Assembly (NCBI GenBank): GCA_021413885.1
Contig: JAIOPM010000031.1
Coordinates: 273,442-337,441, forward strand
Length of the DNA: 64,000 bases
Reading direction: 5' to 3'
Source of the DNA: Planctomycetota bacterium
Lineage (GTDB): Bacteria > Planctomycetota > UBA1135 > GCA-002686595
The notes beneath the pieces were generated by a model. It saw only the letters and a program-made list of their open reading frames with translations. It did not search any database and had not been told where the DNA came from. This document shows positions 58,432 to 64,000 of the stretch, piece after piece. A program made the position numbers and the translations under genes. Each line of letters opens with the position of its first letter. Position 1 is the stretch's first letter.

Positions 58432-61068
58432 CACGCGCGGCGTGCCGCAGTAGTTCGGGTCGAAGGGGCTTGCTCCCATGTCGGCGCGGGAGCCGTCGGG
58501 GTCGAGTTGCGCGGCCGGATCGCCGGCGTCGATGCACGGCGATGCGGCGATCAAATGCGCGTCACCGGTGAACGCGTCCCAGAGCTGTGGCCCCGTCTGG
58601 ATGCATCCGATCCCGAGTGGCGTGAACTCCAAGTCCGAGTACTCGGTCGTAGTGGCTGAGGCTGGAACCGTCGATTGCGTAGGTGTGTTTCCCCATACGA
58701 TCGAATTGACGACGCGCAGCCAGAGCGGGCTACCGCTGAACGTTCCCGTCTGGGTGCCGACGTTTCCGATCACTGTGCACCCATCGATCAGCATCCGTGT
58801 GTACTGCGACCCGGCGTGGAGGCTGCCGCCGCCAGGATTGCTCACCCCGTTTCCGAACACAACGACACCGTGAAGCTCACACTCCGCGCCCGTCGTCTCG
58901 TTGTCATCGATAACGACGGCCTGAGAGTTCCCGACGAGCCGTCCGCCAAACATATAGACTCCGGCGCTATCGCCCGTCGCGAGGCCTGGCCCAACGTTGT
59001 CTTGGACGACAGAGTTCCGAACTGTGCCATCGGAGCTTGAGAACGCCGCGAGACCGCCTTCGCCGTTTCCTCGAACGGTGCTGTCCTGCATCACGCAGTT
59101 GCCTTGACCAAGCGCGACGCCGTACTTCTCGTTACCCTCGATCGTGCAGTTGGTGATCGGCGGCTCTCCAACAGAGCACAGGTAGACTCCATGGCCGTCG
59201 TTATCACGGATCGCGGAGTTGATGATTGCCGTTGCTCCCCACGGCGGACCCGATCCAGATACCATGACTGCACTGTTGCTCCACTGTGCGGGAGAGCAGA
59301 CATTAGATTGAATGACAGAATCGCTGAGCACCAAGCTGGAGAACCCCGCGCAGATCGCCGCTCCCTCACCACCTGAGCAGTTACGTATCAAGCAGTCGTC
59401 GACTGCCAGAGCGGTGTTCTCAGCCGCGATGCCTCCGCCGGCGGACGTTGATCCGCCGCAGGAGTTGGGAACCGGCTGTGTCGCGAATCCGTTCTGAATG
59501 GTGAAGCCGGCAATGGTCGTCGTCTCTTCCTCGTTGCATGGCTCCAGCAAGCGAAGGACCGTCTCTGCTCCGTGCCCATCCAAGTAAGTAACTGACGAAC
59601 CGTTCGTGCTTCGCAGCTCGAGGAGCTTCCCGTTGAGGTTGAATCCGCCGAAGTAGGTGCCGGGATACACCAGAACAGTGTCCCCGGTGAACACGAGGTC
59701 GTTGTCCAGTGCGTACTGGAGGTCGGTGAACGGGCTCGCGGGACTGCCGGCTCCCGGAGACGCGGCCTGGCTGTCGACGTGCCACGTCACAGGTGCCGGA
59801 CGTCGAACGAAAACATCACCGGTTCCGTTGATGTCCCCGGCGACGAGATCACCCGCATCGCTCTTGAAAACGACACGCGTTCCCCAAGCATCGATGCTGG
59901 GCGCGCGACTGTGGCCTGAACCTTCGACCCCATAGGCGTCGGCGCTGATAAGTGTGGTGCTGGTTGGCCCGCATCCGCATGCTCCCGGAGACGGACACCA
60001 CCGGAAGCGGAACACGTCGTCGTGATTGTTGAGATCGCCTGGGACGAGGTTCGTCGCGGCGCTGGAGAAGCAGACGTACTCTCCGGTCGCGCTCATCTCC
60101 GGGGAATCGGAGGCGCCGTTCGCTTGGGCACCTGATTGGCCGGCGCTGACTCGCTTCGCGCGGAGCAGGCCGAGGTCCACGAGATACACATCGCTCAGCC
60201 CGTTCGTGTCGTTCGGCACGATGTTGGTCGCATCCGAGCGGAACGCGATGATGTTCCACGTGAACGATGGTGAATCCGATGCGCCGTTCCCGGTGACACC
60301 CACCAGTGCGAGTGGCGACTCGGTCGTTCCAAACGCCTCGTTACGAACGACGACATCGCTGGTGTTGTTGGAGTCGTTGGCAAATAGGTTCGTGGCCCAC
60401 GTTGTGAACGCGATGCGCGTGCCGTCGGTCGACGGGTCGTAGCTCGGCCCGTTCGCCTCGGCGCCGGTCGAGCTCACGCTCGCGCGCACGATGCTGCCGG
60501 TCACGCGGTCGAAGCGGAAGATGTCGGACGCACCGTTGCTGTCGCCGGTCACCAAGTTGGAGGCGACGCTCTCGAACGCGACGTAGCGACCGTCGCCGGA
60601 GACGCTCGGTCGGTCGCTCGCGCCGTTGGCTTGCACGCCGCCGGTGCCGAGGCTCACGCGTGTGATCACGCCGGCGTCCCACACGAAGATGTCGGCCTTG
60701 CCGTTGGTGTCGCCGGTGACGAGGTTCGTGGCCGCGCTCTGGAAGGCGATGACGGTGCCGTCGGAGTTGATGGAGGGAGAGAAGCTCTCGCCATTCGCCG
60801 GCGCGCCGCCGACGCCGAAGCTGATCAAGACGGTCGTGTCGTTCGCGAGGTCGCGCAGGAACACGTCGCCCTTGCCGTTGCTGTCGCCGCCGACGAGCGT
60901 CGATGCGTCGCTCTTGAACACGACCCAATTGCCGTCGGCGGAAATGCGCGGCGCGCGGCTGTCGCCGTTGCCTTGGGCACCGCCGGAGCTCTGACTGACG
61001 AGAACGACCGTTTGCGCGACGGCGGGCAAGGCCGACGCGAAGAGAGCGAGACCGATACGCGCGAGCAT
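58018..61068 (-). CDS. Secreted TolB-like / parallel beta-helix protein with shared C-terminal domain
   Basis: 1016 aa. Signal peptide ends near LPAVAQ. The N-terminal ~430 residues are TolB/PD40-like repeats with patterns such as APRISADGNWVVFKSDASTL and PSVSGDGRYVAFESVASNLV, each with a GDSNGxxDIFRF calcium-type loop. After a Cys-rich joint (SPGACGCGPTS), residues about 445-870 form a parallel beta-helix with short repeats (CLIRNCSGG, SAIRDNDGHGVYLCS, CTIEGNEKYGVALGQGNC). Residues 880-1016 are the shared C-terminal domain. The middle third has visibly lower GC than the flanks, unlike the neighbouring genes. Likely surface-exposed. Confidence 0.82.
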   Translation of the reverse strand: MLARIGLALFASALPAVAQTVVLVSQSSGGAQGNGDSRAPRISADGNWVVFKSDASTLVGGDSNGKGDVFLRDLANDTTVLISFGVGGAPANGESFSPSINSDGTVIAFQSAATNLVTGDTNGKADIFVWDAGVITRVSLGTGGVQANGASDRPSVSGDGRYVAFESVASNLVTGDSNGASDIFRFDRVTGSIVRASVSSTGAEANGPSYDPSTDGTRIAFTTWATNLFANDSNNTSDVVVRNEAFGTTESPLALVGVTGNGASDSPSFTWNIIAFRSDATNIVPNDTNGLSDVYLVDLGLLRAKRVSAGQSGAQANGASDSPEMSATGEYVCFSSAATNLVPGDLNNHDDVFRFRWCPSPGACGCGPTSTTLISADAYGVEGSGHSRAPSIDAWGTRVVFKSDAGDLVAGDINGTGDVFVRRPAPVTWHVDSQAASPGAGSPASPFTDLQYALDNDLVFTGDTVLVYPGTYFGGFNLNGKLLELRSTNGSSVTYLDGHGAETVLRLLEPCNEEETTTIAGFTIQNGFATQPVPNSCGGSTSAGGGIAAENTALAVDDCLIRNCSGGEGAAICAGFSSLVLSDSVIQSNVCSPAQWSNSAVMVSGSGPPWGATAIINSAIRDNDGHGVYLCSVGEPPITNCTIEGNEKYGVALGQGNCVMQDSTVRGNGEGGLAAFSSSDGTVRNSVVQDNVGPGLATGDSAGVYMFGGRLVGNSQAVVIDDNETTGAECELHGVVVFGNGVSNPGGGSLHAGSQYTRMLIDGCTVIGNVGTQTGTFSGSPLWLRVVNSIVWGNTPTQSTVPASATTTEYSDLEFTPLGIGCIQTGPQLWDAFTGDAHLIAASPCIDAGDPAAQLDPDGSRADMGASPFDPNYCGTPRVYCTAKVNSKGCTPSIGWMGSPSLNGPNDDFHVTASNVLSNKNGILFWGTQELGAPFQGGTLCVKPPIVRTDVQNSGGNPAPTDCSGSYGFHLTQTYLQQSLFQPGTTIYAQYWSRDQGFAPPNNVGLTDGLRIVVCP

Positions 61069-61176
61069 GGAGACCTCCGGGGAAGCGACGAGAGTATCGC
61101 CGTTCCGAAGAGTCGGGGGTGTGCGAGCCGAATTCCGGACCCCGTGCTCCGTCCCACTCGAGCGCCGTGACGGGAG

Positions 61177-62433
61177 TCAGTTCGTGAGGGCCTCGGTCAC
61201 GCCCTTGCGACCCTTGTGTTCTGCCGCGCGTCGCACGATGTCGAGGTAGCGCGGGACCACGGCGCGTTCCGTCCAGTTCTCGAGGAACGCGGCATGGCCG
61301 GCGGCGGCGCAGCGGGAGCGGTGCGCGGGGTCGGATTGGAAGCGGCGCATTGCCGCGATGAGCTCAGCGGGATTGCCGAAGAGCTCGCCGCCCTCCGCTG
61401 TCTCCAGGATTTCCGGGAACGGGCCGATGCGGCGTGCGATCACCGGGATCTTCGAGCGGAAGGCTTCGATCAGGATGATGCCGAAGGTCTCGTAGCCGAT
61501 CGACGGGACGATCAGGGCGAGCGCGTGCTCGTAGTAGCTCGCCAGGTCCTCGTTCGAAACGCGGCCGAGGAAGCGCACGTTGTCGATGCCGGCGCCGATT
61601 CGTTTGAGCGCGTCCGCGTGCTCGCCGTCGCCGCAAATCAGGAGGTCGGCGTCCTTGAAGTCGCGGAAGATCGGGATGACGTCGTCGAGGCCTTTGATCT
61701 TCTCGAGACGGCCGACGAACAGGAAATAGGGGCGAGTGTGGAGGGGCTTCGGCGCGGGTGCCGCGCTCGTCGGCGCTTCCGGTTCGGGCAGGAAGTACGG
61801 GAGCACTTCCATCTCGCGCGGGAAGCCGAACTCACGGTGCTTCTCGCGGCTGAAGCGACTCATCGCGATGAACGCGTCGACGTGGGCGAGTTCGTGCTCG
61901 AGGTAATTCGTGTAGCGCCACATCTGCGGCGGCCGGCCGTACGCGAGCACACACTTCGTGCACTCGCGGCCCGTGCACACTTCGCGATTGTGGCGCCAGA
62001 GGACGTGGCTCGGGCAGACGAGCCAATGCTCGTGCGCCATGTAGAGCTTGACCGCGTCGCCGTATTTCAGGATGCCGGGTCCGCCGATCAGCGAGATGTT
62101 GTGGAAGTTGATCACGTCGAACTTCCCATCCTCGAGGATCTTCGCGATGCGTTTGCCGTTCGCGACGGGGCGGCCGAGTTGCTGAGTCATCAAGCACGAG
62201 AGCTTGCCCCAACCGCTCTCCATGTGAATCACTTCGACGCCGGGCGGTTCACCGAGATCCTTCGGCTCTTTGTTCTTCGCGAGCATCTGATACGCGTCGA
62301 CGTCGTGGATCACCGTGTTGTGGTGACCGAGTTTCGCGAGCGCGCGTGCGAGCCGTTGAATGCCGATGCCGTCGCCGCCGAAGTTGTGCGGCGGGTAGAA
62401 CGTCGTCAGGTGGCAGAAACGCAGGGGCTTCAT
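61177..62433 (-). CDS. Family 4 glycosyltransferase
   Basis: 418 aa from the ATG at 62433, whose first bases overlap the stop of the upstream GT4 gene. GT-B fold: N-terminal FYPPHNFGGDGIGIQRLARA (acceptor domain), Cys-rich loop CTGRECTKC, then FLFVGRLEKIKGLDDVIPIF, ADLLICGDGEH and the donor-site motif PSIGYETFGIILIEAF, with the E-x7-E pattern. It is a nucleotide-sugar-dependent retaining transferase in envelope-glycan assembly. Confidence 0.9.
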   Translation of the reverse strand: MKPLRFCHLTTFYPPHNFGGDGIGIQRLARALAKLGHHNTVIHDVDAYQMLAKNKEPKDLGEPPGVEVIHMESGWGKLSCLMTQQLGRPVANGKRIAKILEDGKFDVINFHNISLIGGPGILKYGDAVKLYMAHEHWLVCPSHVLWRHNREVCTGRECTKCVLAYGRPPQMWRYTNYLEHELAHVDAFIAMSRFSREKHREFGFPREMEVLPYFLPEPEAPTSAAPAPKPLHTRPYFLFVGRLEKIKGLDDVIPIFRDFKDADLLICGDGEHADALKRIGAGIDNVRFLGRVSNEDLASYYEHALALIVPSIGYETFGIILIEAFRSKIPVIARRIGPFPEILETAEGGELFGNPAELIAAMRRFQSDPAHRSRCAAAGHAAFLENWTERAVVPRYLDIVRRAAEHKGRKGVTEALTN

Positions 62434-63536
62434 CGTGCCGCCTCGCGCAACGCGGCGAGCGCCACGTCCGCGCCGCGCTGCCAATCGAGTTCGCGAGCCT
62501 TCGCGAGCGCTCGTGTCGCCATCCGTCGACGCGCGGGTTCGTCGGTCGCGAGCAACGTGAGCGCGTCCGTCAGCTCCTTCTGATCGCCGGGATGGACGAA
62601 CACGCCGCCGCCTTCGAGCAATTCGGGCAGCGGACTCTCGCGCGTCGCGATCACCGGCGCTCCGCATGCCGCGGCTTCGACCGCGGGCAGACCGAAACCC
62701 TCGCAGGCGCTCGGCAGTAGGAGCGCAAGAGCGCCTGAGTGCAAGTGCCGCAGCTCCTCATCGGCGACGAAACCCGTCCACCGCACGAGCGCCTCGGTCC
62801 CGAGCTCGGCGATCGTCGCGCGAATGCGCGCTTGGTCGCCGTGGAAGACGTCCTTGTCGATCGTGCCGACCAGCAGGAGGTGCAGCGGCGTCGTCGAAGT
62901 CTTCGCCACCGCGGCGTGCGCGCGCACGATCAGGTCGACGTGCTTGTGCGGATTGAAACCGCCGACGTAGACGAGCCAACGCGCGTCGGCTCCGAGCCCG
63001 TGCTTCTCCGCGACGCGGCGAATGTCGGCGGGGGACTCGCTCGGCCGATAGATGGCGGCCGGTGCCTCGACCGAAACGCGAATGCGTTCGAGCGGCACGC
63101 CGAGCACGCGCGAGATGTCGCGCTTCGAGAACTCGGAAACGGTGAGCACGACGCGCGCTTGCCACAGCGCGAGCTTGACCTTCGCCTTCCAGAAGAGCCG
63201 CGCTTTGCGCGAGGGCAAAGTGAGCTCAGGAAAACGCTCGGCGATCGCGTCGTGGATCGTGACGACCGCACGCATCCGCGGCGGCAACGGGAAGTACGTG
63301 TACACCGACGGCGAGAAGAAGACGTCGAGCGAGTGCTTCGACACCGCGCGCGTCAGCTTGAGCATGTCGAACGGCGAGCGATTGCCGTCGGCCGACGCGG
63401 CCTCGGTCGGTGAGGCGCCGAGCGGCACGGTGACGAGCTCGACGTTCGGAGCGACCATCGAGGCGCAGAGCTCGCGCGTGAAGCGACCGTAGCCGCGCAC
63501 GTTGGCCCAGCAGGTCGCGTCGACGCCGATCTTCAC
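62430..63536 (-). CDS. Family 4 glycosyltransferase
   Basis: 368 aa from a GTG at 63536. GT-B fold: N-terminal GVDATCWANVRGYGRFTREL, VVTIHDAIAERFPELTLPSR, VLTVSEFSKRDISRVLGVP, then WLVYVGGFNPHKHVDLIVRA and the donor-site PSACEGFGLPAVEAAACGAP, with the E-x7-E pair. Coupled by four-base overlaps to both the GT4 gene downstream and the membrane protein upstream, so it is the central gene of an envelope-glycan operon that continues past the window. Confidence 0.9.
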   Translation of the reverse strand: MKIGVDATCWANVRGYGRFTRELCASMVAPNVELVTVPLGASPTEAASADGNRSPFDMLKLTRAVSKHSLDVFFSPSVYTYFPLPPRMRAVVTIHDAIAERFPELTLPSRKARLFWKAKVKLALWQARVVLTVSEFSKRDISRVLGVPLERIRVSVEAPAAIYRPSESPADIRRVAEKHGLGADARWLVYVGGFNPHKHVDLIVRAHAAVAKTSTTPLHLLLVGTIDKDVFHGDQARIRATIAELGTEALVRWTGFVADEELRHLHSGALALLLPSACEGFGLPAVEAAACGAPVIATRESPLPELLEGGGVFVHPGDQKELTDALTLLATDEPARRRMATRALAKARELDWQRGADVALAALREAAR

Positions 63537-64000
63537 GCGCCGCTCCGCGCGCGGCGTCGGCGGACGAAAGCGATCGCGCCGGCGACGAGGAGTCCGGCGA
63601 CGAAGCTCGCGACGACCGCGATCGTCAGATTGCGCACGAGCAGAGTCGGCGTCGCGAAGCGTTTGAAGAGCTTGCGTCCGAACGTGTCCTTGTCGTACTC
63701 GTTGACGTCGCGGAAGTGCGCGGGCGTGAACTTGTCGGTCGTCAACGCACCGACGGTGCGCACTTCGTACTTCACATCGCGTCCGTCGACGTGGACGAGG
63801 ACGAAATTGTCGAACTGGGCCGACAGGATGCGAGTGAGCTCGCGGTTCTGCAGCATCGTGAGGCTCGCGCGGTTCTCGATCGACGTCTGCAAATACTCGA
63901 TGCCGTCGCGTTCGAGCGCCGAGAACTTCAACGGGCCGTAGTCGCCGCCGAAGACCGCTTCGACGTGGCCGGAGACGAGCTTCGGATGAACCTTGCGCCA
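63533..64000 (-). CDS. Membrane-anchored protein, partial
   Basis: The reverse strand is open to the window edge, so the N-terminus is missing. The visible ~155 residues end in a membrane helix (LTIAVVASFVAGLLVAGAIA) and a basic tail (RRRRARSGA). Before it lie GIEYLQTSIENRASLTMLQN and VKYEVRTVGALTTDKFTPAH, which are extracytoplasmic by topology. I do not recognise the family. The stop overlaps the GTG of the GT4 gene, so it belongs to the same operon. Confidence 0.62.
   Translation of the reverse strand, partial: WRKVHPKLVSGHVEAVFGGDYGPLKFSALERDGIEYLQTSIENRASLTMLQNRELTRILSAQFDNFVLVHVDGRDVKYEVRTVGALTTDKFTPAHFRDVNEYDKDTFGRKLFKRFATPTLLVRNLTIAVVASFVAGLLVAGAIAFVRRRRARSGA

Noticed and set aside
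1..64000. CRISPR arrays, insertion sequences or prophage
   Set aside because: No regularly spaced repeats, transposase, integrase or phage structural gene was seen on either strand.

Overview
This is a very GC-rich chromosomal window, dense in genes and with short intergenic gaps. I see no rRNA, tRNA, CRISPR, IS element or prophage. The gene content suggests a Planctomycetota bacterium: an ECF sigma factor with a long extracytoplasmic extension, TolB-like and FG-GAP secreted proteins sharing one unnamed C-terminal domain, MORN-repeat and TPR lipoproteins, a di-haem cytochrome, and a propeller-type hybrid kinase. The phylum is inferred from gene style, not from a marker gene. About 52 genes can be supported. 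Very long open frames on the opposite strand of real genes are an artefact of high GC and were left out. Layout, left part: 1-3.6 kb holds a membrane glycosyltransferase cut by the window edge, behind a secreted thioredoxin-like/TPR/alpha-toroid protein. 3.7-5.3 kb holds small stress genes (mini-Hsp20, tandem-domain Usp, glutaredoxin). 5.3-10.4 kb holds the membrane-tethered ECF sigma factor, an SGNH membrane protein and a MORN lipoprotein. Arginine block: 10.6-19.8 kb is one translationally coupled operon, argR-argG-(P-loop protein)-argC-argD-argF'-argB-argE-argH. Every junction overlaps by 1 to 4 bases. The carbamoyltransferase is of the acyl-ornithine type, so carbamoylation probably precedes deacylation. 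No recognised N-acetylglutamate synthase gene is present. The uncharacterised P-loop protein sits between argG and argC and resembles the DUF1611/DgcN group, so it is a candidate for the missing acyl-transfer step. Middle: 20-27.7 kb holds a small membrane protein, a TolB-like secreted protein, a TPR lipoprotein coupled to a C39-like peptidase, an EgtB/SenA-like enzyme with one metal-ligand His replaced by Cys, an FMN-binding protein, a methyltransferase, and a small conserved protein divergent from a MocR regulator over a clear inverted repeat. 29-34.9 kb holds an ATP-grasp ligase, a glycosyltransferase, two tandem thioredoxin-TPR paralogues and a rhodanese. 35-39.3 kb holds a large hybrid histidine kinase divergent from an alkyltransferase-like DNA repair protein. 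39.4-49.7 kb holds an FG-GAP protein, an orphan molybdopterin oxidoreductase, a small-ORF/AbiEii-type nucleotidyltransferase pair, a flavodoxin-like protein with a di-haem cytochrome, a redoxin and a TfoX-like protein. Right part: 49.7-57.3 kb looks like an envelope-glycan region (SGNH protein, GT2, GT39-like transferase, Wzx-type flippase, polysaccharide deacetylase) that also contains two adjacent genes built from one repeated membrane module. 57.4-61.1 kb has a CPXCG zinc protein and a large TolB/beta-helix secreted protein of mosaic base composition. 61.2-64 kb has two coupled GT4 glycosyltransferases and a membrane protein cut by the window edge. A recurrent -10-like hexamer (TAGNNT or TANNNT) lies just upstream of many starts.
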